This document shows, piece after piece, positions 16,614-25,453 of a DNA stretch of 64,000 bases. The notes beneath the pieces are model-generated. The model worked only from the letters and a program-made list of their open reading frames with translations, searched no databases and had not been told where the DNA came from. The stretch's first letter is position 1. Every line of letters begins with the position of its first letter. The DNA is from Aestuariibacter sp. (lineage in GTDB: Bacteria > Pseudomonadota > Gammaproteobacteria > Enterobacterales > Alteromonadaceae): positions 3,034,957 to 3,098,956 of the forward strand of contig CP051238.1 in assembly GCA_017794925.1 (NCBI GenBank), given 5' to 3'. Position numbers and translations under genes: made by a program.

Positions 16614-17450
16614 ATGGCTTTTAAAGGTACTGAAAATTATATCGCCAGTGACGACTTGCAGCTCGCGGTTAACGCCGCTATCACGCTGGAACGTCCGTTG
16701 CTGATCAAAGGCGAACCGGGTACCGGGAAAACCCGACTGGCTGAAGAGTTAGCTGCCAGCCTTGGCACAGATTTAATTCAATGGCACATCAAATCCACGA
16801 CTAAGGCCCAACAAGGCCTGTACGAATATGATGCCGTATCGCGTCTGCGTGACTCCCAATTAGGTGATGACCGGGTGCATGACATCAGCAATTACATCGT
16901 AAAAGGCAAGCTTTGGCAGGCCTTTGAAGCTGAAAAACGACCCGTATTGTTAATTGACGAGATTGATAAAGCCGACATCGAATTCCCTAATGACCTGTTG
17001 TTAGAACTGGATAAAATGGAATTCTTTGTTTATGAAACACAACAATATGTTAAAGCCGTTCAGCGCCCGGTGGTTATCATTACGTCAAATAATGAGAAGG
17101 AATTACCCGATGCCTTCCTACGCCGCTGTTTCTTCCATTACATTAAATTCCCGACACCCGATGAAATGCGCCAGATTGTGCAGGTTCACTGCCCGGATAT
17201 AAAACAGCGGTTGTTAGAAGAAGCCCTGACGTCATTTTTCAACCTACGTGAAGTGCCGGGCCTAAAGAAAAAGCCCTCCACATCCGAACTCATTGACTGG
17301 CTTAAATTACTAGTGGCAGAAGATATACCGCCAGAAGCACTACAAAACAGCGACAGCAAGGCCAGTATCCCGCCGCTATATGGTGCGTTGCTTAAAAACG
17401 AACAGGACATTCACTTGTTCGAGAAACTGGTCTTTATGGCTCGTCGCTAA
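16614..17450 (+). CDS. MoxR family AAA+ ATPase (CoxD-like)
   Basis: This 278-residue AAA+ ATPase has Walker A GEPGTGKT at 33-40, Walker B LLIDEIDKAD near 108-117, sensor 1 at ITSNNEKELPDAFLRR and the arginine-finger region just after. MoxR ATPases work as chaperone-like machines with VWA-domain partners to mature or load metals into enzyme complexes. The next gene encodes such a VWA protein and overlaps the stop by one base, so the pair is translationally coupled. A tgagga site lies upstream of the ATG. The client of this pair is not shown in the window. Confidence 0.9.
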   Translation: MAFKGTENYIASDDLQLAVNAAITLERPLLIKGEPGTGKTRLAEELAASLGTDLIQWHIKSTTKAQQGLYEYDAVSRLRDSQLGDDRVHDISNYIVKGKLWQAFEAEKRPVLLIDEIDKADIEFPNDLLLELDKMEFFVYETQQYVKAVQRPVVIITSNNEKELPDAFLRRCFFHYIKFPTPDEMRQIVQVHCPDIKQRLLEEALTSFFNLREVPGLKKKPSTSELIDWLKLLVAEDIPPEALQNSDSKASIPPLYGALLKNEQDIHLFEKLVFMARR

Positions 17451-18628
17451 TGTTGGTCGATTTCTTTTTCACGTTACGTAAATACGGTGTCAGTACGTCA
17501 TTGCGTGAACTGCTGGATTTATTAAAAGCACTGGAAAAGCAGGTGGTCTATGCTGACTTGCAACAGTTCTATTATTTAGCCCGCATTGTGATGGTGAAAG
17601 ATGAATCCCAGTTCGATAAATTCGACCGGGCATTCGCAGCGTATTTTGAAGGGGTAGAGGCCATTGATTTGTTTGGTGACACTATTCCTGAGGAGTGGCT
17701 GCGTAAGGAATTTGAAAAGCACTTGACCCCGGAAGAGCGTGAAAAATTGCGCCGGGAGGGTGGCCTTGAAGAGTTGATGAAGACCCTTCGTGAGCGTTTG
17801 GAAGAACAGCAAAAGCGTCACGCCGGTGGTAATAAATGGGTAGGGACCGGTGGAACCAGCCCTTTTGGCGCCTATGGTGACAATCCCGAAGGTGTGCGTA
17901 TTGGTCAGGATGGAAATCGCAAGTTTTCTGCCGTAAAGGTCTGGGATAAAAGGGAATTTAAGAACTTTGATAGCAATGCTGAAGTGGGTACGCGTAACCT
18001 TAAAATGGCATTGCGTAAGTTACGCCAGTTCGCCCGAACCGGTGCCAGCGAAGAATTAGACATGCAGCAGACTATTTCCAGCACGGCCAGACAGGGTGGC
18101 ATGCTGGATATCCACATGCAGCCTGAACGTCACAATGCAGTAAAGGTGCTAATGTTCTTCGACGTCGGCGGTTCCATGGATGCCTACGTAAAAGGGGTAC
18201 AGGAATTGTTCTCGGCAGTACATACAGAGTTCAAGCATCTGGATTATTATTACTTCCATAACTGCGTGTATGAATCGGTGTGGAAAGATAACGCCCGCCG
18301 GGATAACGAGCGTATCGATGTATGGGATATCATTCACCGATACGGTCGCGACTACAAAGTCATCTTCGTCGGTGATGCCACCATGGGCCCCTATGAAATT
18401 GCCTATTCCGGTGGCAGTGTCGAACACTGGAACGAAGAGCCCGGCGCGTCCTGGATGCAACGCCTTACTCAACACTTCCAACACTGTATCTGGCTTAATC
18501 CACAGCCTGAGAATTACTGGCCGTATTATCAGTCGGTTAGCCTGATTAACGAGCTAGTGGAAAACAGAATGTTTCCGTTAACACTGGATGGCCTGAGCCG
18601 GGGTATTAAAACCTTACAGAAAAAATAA
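17450..18628 (+). CDS. VWA domain CoxE-like partner of MoxR
   Basis: This 392-residue cytoplasmic protein pairs with the MoxR ATPase whose stop it overlaps. The N-terminal half is helical, with a charged stretch (residues 85-130) rich in Glu, Arg and Lys. The C-terminal VWA domain starts near residue 225 and carries the MIDAS motif as Asp238-Val-Gly-Gly-Ser (FFDVGGSM), which should bind a divalent metal. In characterised relatives (CoxE) the VWA protein and MoxR ATPase help insert the metal cluster into CO dehydrogenase. No molybdenum hydroxylase is present here, so the target differs or lies elsewhere. Confidence 0.88.
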   Translation: MLVDFFFTLRKYGVSTSLRELLDLLKALEKQVVYADLQQFYYLARIVMVKDESQFDKFDRAFAAYFEGVEAIDLFGDTIPEEWLRKEFEKHLTPEEREKLRREGGLEELMKTLRERLEEQQKRHAGGNKWVGTGGTSPFGAYGDNPEGVRIGQDGNRKFSAVKVWDKREFKNFDSNAEVGTRNLKMALRKLRQFARTGASEELDMQQTISSTARQGGMLDIHMQPERHNAVKVLMFFDVGGSMDAYVKGVQELFSAVHTEFKHLDYYYFHNCVYESVWKDNARRDNERIDVWDIIHRYGRDYKVIFVGDATMGPYEIAYSGGSVEHWNEEPGASWMQRLTQHFQHCIWLNPQPENYWPYYQSVSLINELVENRMFPLTLDGLSRGIKTLQKK

Positions 18629-18770
18629 TACACCCACTGTCACTGTGGTTAAAAAAGGCGTATAACTAGCAAATAGGGCGGTGCGCTAGCGCCACCCTAT
18701 ACTCACACAGTCTGATACATTCAATAACAATAAATACAAACAAAAAACGATACGACAGGGATGGCACCGT

Positions 18771-19937
18771 ATGACCAATACATCACCGCCGCTACCAGCA
18801 ACCACTACAGAACCAGAAAAAACGCAGAATGATACCGACGAACAGGTGTTATCCAATAAGGAGACCCGCGAGATTGTCACGCCTTATGCGTTTGGGGTCG
18901 CCGATGCCTTATTAGGCCAACCGCTGGCTTCGCCAATGCGTCGCTTGCTTGCACAAGGCATCGATATTGCCATCATAGCCATGTTAAGTTCTGCTCACGC
19001 CTTTGTACTGGCATGCTTTGTGGCGATTACTTTTTTTAAAGCGGGTAGCCATCTGGCTAAAGGGACCAAGCGCACGACAGCTCGTAAAATGTTGAGGTTT
19101 TCCGCTGCTTGCCTGTTGTTTCTTGTGACCTACGGCATAGTGGACTCCTACAATAATGTCCCACCTGTGGTAAATTATGGTTCACCTGAGAGTACTAAAA
19201 AATGGGCTGAAGCCGGAATAGGCATTGCACAACACCTCGCATGGAAGGCATGTGAGGACAACGTGGATTGTTACAAGGAGATTGCGTCTGATTTTGGTGA
19301 AGCTATTGCCGAAACGGGTATTTCCAGCGACGAGTTTGATCGTAAACTCGATGCCTTTTTTGCTGATAAAGACATTGATCCGGCGACACAAGCGGAATTA
19401 ACCCAACTCTATACGACGGCGTTCATGGCTTATAAAAAGTCGGATGGTACCAATCCTGCTGTAGAGACTGACACTACGTTAGAGGCCAACGCAACGCCAT
19501 CGAAAGTAAATAGCGTTGATGAGCCTACGGTAAAGCTCGGCCTTGGTAATGACAATAATACAAAGCGCTCTCAGAGTATTATTGGCTGGGTAGAAGGGAT
19601 CATTCGGGATCTGGGTTTGGGTTTTGGCTGGGCGGCTTTGTATTACAGTGTATTAACCGCCTGGTGGCGCGGGCACACCATTGGTAAAAAGCTGCTGCGT
19701 ATTAAAGTGGTTAAGCTGGATGGTAGCCCACTTAATTTGTGGGAGAGCTTTGGCCGCTATGGTGGTTATGGTGCAGGGATCGCGACCGGATTACTCGGAT
19801 TTATTCAGGTGTTCTGGGACCCCAACAGGCAGACTATCCAGGATAAAATTGCTGAAACCCTGGTGTTATATCGTCCCATAGGCGCGGTGCCCATTCCTCA
19901 GTTACTTGAAGAAGCCGAACATTTTGAAAAAACCTGA
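18771..19937 (+). CDS. RDD family membrane protein with large central loop
   Basis: This 388-residue inner-membrane protein has the RDD fold: MRRLLAQGIDIAIIAML near residue 48 carries the Arg and Asp of the motif, and GHTIGKKLLRIKVVKLDG plus the QTIQDKIAETLVLY segment mark the end of the domain. The first two helices are separated from the last two by about 150 acidic, probably periplasmic residues, which is longer than in most RDD proteins. Transport roles (ion or amino acid) are known for a few members only. The gene overlaps or abuts the nucleotidyltransferase gene, and the MoxR-VWA pair lies 142 nt upstream. Confidence 0.8.
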   Translation: MTNTSPPLPATTTEPEKTQNDTDEQVLSNKETREIVTPYAFGVADALLGQPLASPMRRLLAQGIDIAIIAMLSSAHAFVLACFVAITFFKAGSHLAKGTKRTTARKMLRFSAACLLFLVTYGIVDSYNNVPPVVNYGSPESTKKWAEAGIGIAQHLAWKACEDNVDCYKEIASDFGEAIAETGISSDEFDRKLDAFFADKDIDPATQAELTQLYTTAFMAYKKSDGTNPAVETDTTLEANATPSKVNSVDEPTVKLGLGNDNNTKRSQSIIGWVEGIIRDLGLGFGWAALYYSVLTAWWRGHTIGKKLLRIKVVKLDGSPLNLWESFGRYGGYGAGIATGLLGFIQVFWDPNRQTIQDKIAETLVLYRPIGAVPIPQLLEEAEHFEKT

Positions 19938-19944
19938 TGAGCCC

Positions 19945-20520
19945 ATGTTAAACATGCATGCCGTGATACTGGCTGGAGGGCAGGCGAGCCGGTATGGAGG
20001 GAACAAGTTGTTATCCACTCATCCCGACTCACAGTTGCCACTGCTATGGCATATTTACCGGCAATATCGCCGCGCTGGTCTAGGAGCAGTGTCAGTGATC
20101 ACCGGACATTGGCATGAAGCGATCAAAGCCAATATGCCCAGTGAGATTGAGGTTGTATTTAATCAACACTGGCAATCCGGGTTAGCCAGCAGTGTAAAGT
20201 TGGCTAATCAGGTTGTCGATGCGAATAAGTCACTATTATTGGGGCTCGGAGACCAGGCCGGGCTTACGTCAAAAAGTATCACCACACTCTGCTCAGCTTA
20301 TCGACAAGATGTTATCTCAGCCAGCCAGTACCTGGGATTACTCGGCGCGCCCGCAATATTTCCGCCTGATCAGCGTCACTATCTGGATTTGGTTACCGGT
20401 GATCAGGGCGCTGGTAAAATTATTCGTCAGCGGTATAACGAAAATCCGCGAAACGTTAATGTCGTCCCTCTAAGCGAAGCGGGCTGGGATATTGATACGC
20501 CTTCTGACTGGCTGGATTGA
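19945..20520 (+). CDS. MocA-like nucleotidyltransferase
   Basis: This protein of about 191 residues has the NTP_transf_3 fold of MobA/MocA enzymes, which join CMP or GMP to molybdopterin. The N-terminal loop is VILAGGQASRYGGNK, LGLGDQAGLT supplies the metal-binding Asp in the MocA-type LGDQ motif, and LLGAPAIF followed by VTGDQGAGKII matches the conserved MocA substrate segment. The frame reaches back to a TTG at 19906 inside the RDD gene; the ATG at 19945, 8 nt after that gene's stop, was preferred. A cytidylyltransferase for molybdenum hydroxylases is likely but not proven. Confidence 0.75.
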   Translation: MLNMHAVILAGGQASRYGGNKLLSTHPDSQLPLLWHIYRQYRRAGLGAVSVITGHWHEAIKANMPSEIEVVFNQHWQSGLASSVKLANQVVDANKSLLLGLGDQAGLTSKSITTLCSAYRQDVISASQYLGLLGAPAIFPPDQRHYLDLVTGDQGAGKIIRQRYNENPRNVNVVPLSEAGWDIDTPSDWLD

Positions 20521-20535
20521 TCTTTAAAGTAGTTG

Positions 20536-20551
20536 TCCCTATATCTAGGGA
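20536..20551 (+). repeat. Hairpin directly before the rhomboid start codon
   Basis: The arms tcccta (20536-20541) and taggga (20546-20551) pair around tatc and end one base before the ATG at 20552. Any Shine-Dalgarno role of the aggg would be masked when the hairpin forms. It could also be a short terminator of the upstream gene. Confidence 0.35.
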
Positions 20552-21298
20552 ATGAAACGACAAACCGCTTATCAACTCACTCCCTCAATCATGCCCGTTG
20601 TGATGGCCGTTGCCGTGTTGTGGGTAATTCAATCGGCCGGCGTGTTGTTTCATTGGGATGTGTCGATTCTGGGGGTGGTTCCCCATGAACTTACTCGTCT
20701 GTACGGCATAGTTACATCACCTCTGGTGCATGGGTCTTACGAACACCTTTTCAATAATACATTACCCCTGATCGTGCTAGGCAGTATGGTGCGATATGGT
20801 TATCCATCTTCACGCGGCAAGGTCTTACTGTGGGCGTGGTTAACATCCGGGCTAGGGATATGGCTATTCGGTCGGGAGTCGGTTCACCTTGGCGCTAGTG
20901 GGGTGAGTCACGGACTGTTTTTCTTCCTGTTTACTGTCAGTCTGCTTCGCAAAGACAAGCGTTCTGTGGCGTTAATGATGATTGCATTTTTTATGTACGG
21001 CGGCATGGTAATGAGTATTTTCCCCAGGGATCCCGGCATTTCCTATGAAGCTCACTTTTTTGGTGCGCTAGGCGGTGTGATTGCGGCGGTATTGTATTGG
21101 AAGCGCGACCCTAAGCCCAAGGTCAAGCGTTATCAGTGGGAAGAGCAAGCAGATGAAGAAGACCCGGTCATTGGCGATTTGTGGCAACAGTCCCCCCATC
21201 CTGACCAATCAGCTACGCAAACGCGTTTCGAGCACGATGCTCAGCACGAACAACAGACTCATCCTTATTCGCACCGTCACGATCGGCATTATCACTGA
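20552..21298 (+). CDS. Rhomboid family intramembrane serine protease
   Basis: This 248-residue inner-membrane protease has six hydrophobic segments in residues 15-188 and the rhomboid dyad Ser116 (LGASGVSHG) and His168 (YEAHFFGALGG). HxxxN (HLFNNTLP) in the second helix is the oxyanion-stabilising motif. The C-terminal 60 residues are a soluble, His- and Gln-rich cytoplasmic tail. The substrate is unknown; characterised bacterial rhomboids act in quality control or secretion. The start has an unusual context because a small hairpin abuts it. The 3' end overlaps the convergent marC gene by 7 nt. Confidence 0.88.
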   Translation: MKRQTAYQLTPSIMPVVMAVAVLWVIQSAGVLFHWDVSILGVVPHELTRLYGIVTSPLVHGSYEHLFNNTLPLIVLGSMVRYGYPSSRGKVLLWAWLTSGLGIWLFGRESVHLGASGVSHGLFFFLFTVSLLRKDKRSVALMMIAFFMYGGMVMSIFPRDPGISYEAHFFGALGGVIAAVLYWKRDPKPKVKRYQWEEQADEEDPVIGDLWQQSPHPDQSATQTRFEHDAQHEQQTHPYSHRHDRHYH

Positions 21299-21912
21299 GG
21301 CAGCACGAGCCCAAAGTAATCGGTAATGCCGGCGAGAATGTTGGTGGTGGCCAGTGACGCCAGAATGAAACCCATTACCCGACTGATAATATTGGCGCCC
21401 ATAGGTCCAATCACCCGGATAATCACACTACTGCCAAGCATAAGCAGAAGCGTTATGACTAACACAATCATCATCATGGCTGCGGTTTGCGCCTGTTCCC
21501 AAATCGTATAGACATTGTTTTTGGTCAGCAGCACGGCGGCTAGCATGGCACCCGGGCTTGCAATAGATGGAACAGCAATCGGGAAAATAGCGGTTTCCCT
21601 TGAATTGTCAGCCATTTTAAGTTCTTGTTCAGGCTTTCCTTCACCAAAAATCATTGAAAGAGCGAATAAAAACAGCACGATCCCGCCAGCAATCTGAAAT
21701 GCCGGCAATGGAATATGCATCGCGGTTAAAATTAATTCACCGGCTACGATGAAAAACAGTAAAACAAAACTGGATGCCGCAAACGCAATCAGTGCAATGT
21801 TTCGGCGCTGCCTGGATGTATGGTGTGCCGTCGAAGCCATGAACACGGGTAGGGTGCCAATAGGATCGATAACGGCAAAAAAATAAATCAGAACGGGAAT
21901 AAAGTCGATCAT
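21292..21912 (-). CDS. MarC family inner-membrane protein
   Basis: This 206-residue protein has six hydrophobic segments in two repeats typical of the MarC/YchE family. The conserved starts are DPIGTLPVF near residue 16 and the second-repeat PIAVPSIASPGAM near 110. Function is unsettled: MarC is not itself a drug pump despite its name. The longest frame begins at 21975, but the ATG at 21912 is one base after the stop of the preceding methyltransferase-like gene, which suggests coupled translation and gives the family's normal N-terminus. Confidence 0.87.
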   Translation of the reverse strand: MIDFIPVLIYFFAVIDPIGTLPVFMASTAHHTSRQRRNIALIAFAASSFVLLFFIVAGELILTAMHIPLPAFQIAGGIVLFLFALSMIFGEGKPEQELKMADNSRETAIFPIAVPSIASPGAMLAAVLLTKNNVYTIWEQAQTAAMMMIVLVITLLLMLGSSVIIRVIGPMGANIISRVMGFILASLATTNILAGITDYFGLVLPQ

Positions 21913-21913
21913 G

Positions 21914-22516
21914 TTATAACCAGCGGGGGACACTCTGAATATAATGCTGATATTGGGAAGCAAATTTGTGGGCAAGTTCCACTTCTTCGATTCTTACCTG
22001 TTTGTACAGCGCGTGCCACCCCACCAGTAAACACACCAAGGTAAACAATGATGGCAAAGCCATAAAAAAGCCTGCTTGTGCTACCGCCACACCGACATAG
22101 GCAGGGTTTCTACTGATATGGTACAAACCATGACTGACAAGTTGTTGAGTCGCGGTGCTGTCGACACCACTGCGCCAATGTTTACCCAGTGAGAAGTTGG
22201 CGGCGATGGCCAATCCGAAGCCCAATACCATAAATGCCGCGCCGGCCCACATGAGTTGAGGTAATTCAAGAGTGCTAAATCGGACCAGATAGTTATCTGT
22301 AGAGGGAGCAAATAATCGGGCAACACAGACTGCCCAGATACTGACACGGAACACTCTGAAGGTAACATGATTCCACCAATGCTGACTAAAGCGTGGTCCC
22401 ATGCAGACTACTTTTTTCTGTTTACGGTTTTTAATTACCACCAGCGTGGTATAGAACACGGCAACAAAAGTAAAAAAGGCCGCTAAAAATACGCGCAACG
22501 CGTAAAAATCGTCCAT
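21914..22516 (-). CDS. Isoprenylcysteine/phospholipid methyltransferase-like membrane protein
   Basis: This protein of about 200 residues has four to five hydrophobic segments and the C-terminal signature of the ICMT/PEMT group: LVSHGLYHISRNPAYVGV, where His and Arg-Asn-Pro contact S-adenosylmethionine, followed by EEVELAHKFASQYQHY with the acidic pair. It probably methylates a lipid or small hydrophobic substrate at the membrane; which one is not shown. The frame reaches a TTG at 22528, but the ATG at 22516 has gggag at proper distance. The marC gene starts one base after its stop. Confidence 0.78.
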   Translation of the reverse strand: MDDFYALRVFLAAFFTFVAVFYTTLVVIKNRKQKKVVCMGPRFSQHWWNHVTFRVFRVSIWAVCVARLFAPSTDNYLVRFSTLELPQLMWAGAAFMVLGFGLAIAANFSLGKHWRSGVDSTATQQLVSHGLYHISRNPAYVGVAVAQAGFFMALPSLFTLVCLLVGWHALYKQVRIEEVELAHKFASQYQHYIQSVPRWL

Positions 22517-22639
22517 GTAGTCTCCCAAACTATATAATCCGGTACTATGCTGGTGAAGTCCTGCATTTGCAAGTTCAATACGCCGAGGCAGTGATTCACT
22601 GCGCTGACTGAAAATAACGATGTTTGGGATTTCATAAGG

Positions 22640-22993
22640 TTATTTTATTAAACGCGCTAAACGTTTTTGCCAGTTTCCATCATCTTCCCGCAAACAACTT
22701 TCTTCACTGTCATAGCGCACATGGTGTCGACTGTCTTTAAGTTTAATGCCGGCTTTTAGCAGGTGTTGCTGGATTAACTTACGCAAACGTTTGTCGTTTC
22801 CGTCTTGCTGCGCAAGCGTAATTTCCGCATCGATACTGAACACACACGTAACCAACAAGCTGCCTGGGAAGTTGTCATATTTAGCAGAGTGCGTCAGCCA
22901 TTCAAAGCCAATGTCCCAGTCTTTTGCGATTTCACATGCTGTTGTGAGTGCCTTGATAACGTTGTTATCCAGTTTCTTTATGGTTTTTTTCAT
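22640..22993 (-). CDS. Small soluble protein of unknown function
   Basis: This 117-residue, basic, soluble protein is not recognised. It starts MKKTIKKLDNN, has a helix-rich first third, a strand pair (PGSLLVTCVFSI) and a helix with many Lys/Arg (DKRLRKLIQQHLLKAG), ending in NWQKRLARLIK. The codon use and reading frame look genuine and no other frame covers the stretch. It follows the TonB receptor gene by 58 nt on the same strand, but the intergenic space shows no clear link. Confidence 0.6.
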   Translation of the reverse strand: MKKTIKKLDNNVIKALTTACEIAKDWDIGFEWLTHSAKYDNFPGSLLVTCVFSIDAEITLAQQDGNDKRLRKLIQQHLLKAGIKLKDSRHHVRYDSEESCLREDDGNWQKRLARLIK

Positions 22994-23051
22994 TTAGGGT
23001 TACAGATGGCAAACGTTCCTTATCGTGATAATAACACGAGACTCACGTCAG

Positions 23052-25301
23052 TTATTCAAAACGATAGTCTACTCTGATGCCCGCGGTTCGAGGCTTACTG
23101 TATGCTGTTGTCGCACTAAGCCCGAGAAAGCCCGGACTGACGTAAACATTGGTTTTCTGCACGTCGTTTTCCAGGTTCGTCACAAACAGGGTTACCGATA
23201 AATCATCGTTGGGGAACAGGTAGCTAAACGTTGCATCTGTTCGTGTATAAGCATCGACCTTGTCAATGTCAGGATGATTAAACTCACGCAGATACATATC
23301 ATCCTGCCATAACAGATTGATAAAAAGCTGTATTTCTCCCCCGTTTGACAAGTCAGTTTGGTAATCCATCCCCAGCAACAGGCTATTTTCCGGCACATAT
23401 GGGATCGCGTTGCCGCTGAGATCGGTCCTACCCAGACCTGCAGGATCACTGGGATTCACTGCCGGGTTTGGGTCCCTTGTGTCGGTACTGTATAACTCGT
23501 CGAATTCTGCGTTAATATGCGAGAAAGTCGCAGTGAGCAGTAAATCGGGCGATATCTTGAATTGTGAGTCTATTTCAATGCCGTAAATCGTGCTTTTGGC
23601 CGCATTGGTTGTAAATTGCCCGGGAGCATTGTTAACCGTCGTGAGGGTCGTTAATTGTAAATCTGTGTAGTCGTAATAGAAGGTCTCCAGATTGACTCTG
23701 GCTTTGCGATTCAAAAGGTCAGATTTGATACCAAATTCGTAGGCCTTAATGGTCTCTGGCTCATAGGGGAGTCCATTGGACGTGAGATTAAACCCTCCGG
23801 CCTTATATCCGGTCGAAGCTGACCCGTATACAAATACGTCTTTCGAGGCATCCCATTCAGCGCCAAGATTCCAGGTGTTCTTTGAGAATTTGGCTATTCC
23901 GGCATAAAGGTCATTTGGAATATCGGGGGGAAAAGGCGCGCCAAAGTTACCTCGGGTCACTTTAATACCGCTTTTTTCATCCTGAGTTTGACGCAACCCC
24001 AGTAATAATCGAACGTCATCGGTAATGGAATAGGTGGCGGTTCCAAATGCAGCGAGTGTTTCACTGATACCGTATTCATCCAGCAAAAAGTCAGGCAGGC
24101 TAATTGCGTTAGGACCAGCCAGCCCGTTTAAACGTACTCTGCGAAAAATAAAGGTATCTTCTTCAAAGTAGTATCCCCCTAAAATCCAGCTGAATGTATC
24201 ATCCGTATCGGAAGCCAAACGCACCTCGAGACTTTGGGCGTTGCTGTCCTGATCTTTATTAAAGATACTGATATCCACAGGGGAGCCGTCGAAATCTTGC
24301 TGTAAACGCGTAGATTGATCTGAATAACCCGCCTGAACAAACAGGTTCATCGTTTTAATTTGTTTTGTTAAGCGTGCGAAAGCGCTGGTGGTTTCCGTGT
24401 TGTTAAACGCATTAGCGTCATTCATTGCGATTAATGGGTCGGTAGGGTCATCGCCAATAGTAGCAACCAATGCCCTGGCTGGTGGCGGACCACCTGGGTT
24501 GCGTTCCAGATAAACCATATTGACGCCAGTACCTTTAAGCTCACTATGTGTAGCTGACAGTAACAACTGCCAGGTTTCACCAGTATCGATCAGGGCCTGA
24601 CCTCGTAATGTTAAATCTCCGTCACTACCAAAATAATCATCTCCAGCGCCTTTATTATACTGATTCTCCACGTAACCCTCTTCACGCGTATACACGGCTG
24701 AAAAACGTGTACTTACCCACTCTGAGACAGGTATGTTAACCATACTGCGTAATTCGTTATGATTGCGCGTACCATAAGATACACCTACGGTTGACTCGAA
24801 GTAGTTTACGGGCTTGTTAGAAATGACATTGACGACGCCACCTGTAGCATTGCGGCCATACAACGTGCCTTGAGGACCTTTGAGTACTTCGACGCGGGCG
24901 ACATCGTATAAGACTGCCGATCCTCCGGCAGGCCGGGCAACATAGTGGTCATCAATATAAAATGCCACACCTGAATCAGCAATAGAGCTGGTTCCCTGTA
25001 ACCCGATACCACGCAACGATATTTTAAATCCATCCTGTTCCTGGCCGACATGTAATGCGGGAACATAAGCTTGCAGGTTTGCTAAATCGTCGATGCCTCT
25101 TTGTTGAAAGCGCTCACCGGTAAAGGCTGTTATTGCTATAGGCGTATTCTGAATCGATGTGATCTTTTTTTGGGCTGTTACTTCTATTAATTCCAGTTCG
25201 TTACTTTTCTTTTTGACTTCATCAGCGCCAGCAGCGAATGATGCGATGACAGAAAAAGCCAAATAACGAATGGGAAAGTGGCCGTGACTGGAAGAAACCA
25301 T
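23052..25301 (-). CDS. TonB-dependent outer-membrane receptor
   Basis: This 749-residue protein is a ligand-gated outer-membrane transporter energised by TonB-ExbBD. A signal peptide (about 1-26) is followed by IEVTAQKK, the usual TonB-box region, then the plug domain (about 45-160) with RGIG, VLKGPQGTLYGRNATGGVVNV, and a 22-strand barrel whose last strand ends GIRVDYRFE. The ligand cannot be read; the plug and barrel style resemble the large marine group of receptors annotated for siderophores or plant and algal compounds. No transport or degradation genes accompany it. Inverted repeats lie upstream. Confidence 0.93.
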   Translation of the reverse strand: MVSSSHGHFPIRYLAFSVIASFAAGADEVKKKSNELELIEVTAQKKITSIQNTPIAITAFTGERFQQRGIDDLANLQAYVPALHVGQEQDGFKISLRGIGLQGTSSIADSGVAFYIDDHYVARPAGGSAVLYDVARVEVLKGPQGTLYGRNATGGVVNVISNKPVNYFESTVGVSYGTRNHNELRSMVNIPVSEWVSTRFSAVYTREEGYVENQYNKGAGDDYFGSDGDLTLRGQALIDTGETWQLLLSATHSELKGTGVNMVYLERNPGGPPPARALVATIGDDPTDPLIAMNDANAFNNTETTSAFARLTKQIKTMNLFVQAGYSDQSTRLQQDFDGSPVDISIFNKDQDSNAQSLEVRLASDTDDTFSWILGGYYFEEDTFIFRRVRLNGLAGPNAISLPDFLLDEYGISETLAAFGTATYSITDDVRLLLGLRQTQDEKSGIKVTRGNFGAPFPPDIPNDLYAGIAKFSKNTWNLGAEWDASKDVFVYGSASTGYKAGGFNLTSNGLPYEPETIKAYEFGIKSDLLNRKARVNLETFYYDYTDLQLTTLTTVNNAPGQFTTNAAKSTIYGIEIDSQFKISPDLLLTATFSHINAEFDELYSTDTRDPNPAVNPSDPAGLGRTDLSGNAIPYVPENSLLLGMDYQTDLSNGGEIQLFINLLWQDDMYLREFNHPDIDKVDAYTRTDATFSYLFPNDDLSVTLFVTNLENDVQKTNVYVSPGFLGLSATTAYSKPRTAGIRVDYRFE

Positions 25302-25384
25302 ATCGATTACTCGTTTGCAGGCACAGCAAACCGTACCTTAGCTAAAGGATATGATTAAGATATAGAATAGATTTTAATTTATGC

Positions 25385-25401
25385 CTAATTGAAATAATTA
25401 G
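25385..25401. repeat. Palindrome upstream of the TonB receptor gene
   Basis: ctaatt (25385-25390) and aattag (25396-25401) form a perfect 6-bp inverted repeat with a 5-nt spacer, 84 nt before the receptor start. The AT-rich setting would suit an operator, but it is not a clear Fur box. Confidence 0.35.
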
Positions 25402-25410
25402 ACAATAGTT

Positions 25411-25430
25411 TAACAACACTACGGTTGTTA
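25411..25430. repeat. Inverted repeat between the MATE and TonB receptor genes
   Basis: taacaac (25411-25417) and gttgtta (25424-25430) pair perfectly around 6 nt. It follows the MATE stop by 24 nt on the minus strand and precedes the receptor gene. It lacks a T tract, so an operator and a weak terminator are both possible. Confidence 0.35.
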
Positions 25431-25453
25431 ATAAGTTAATAGGCGGGCCTGTC

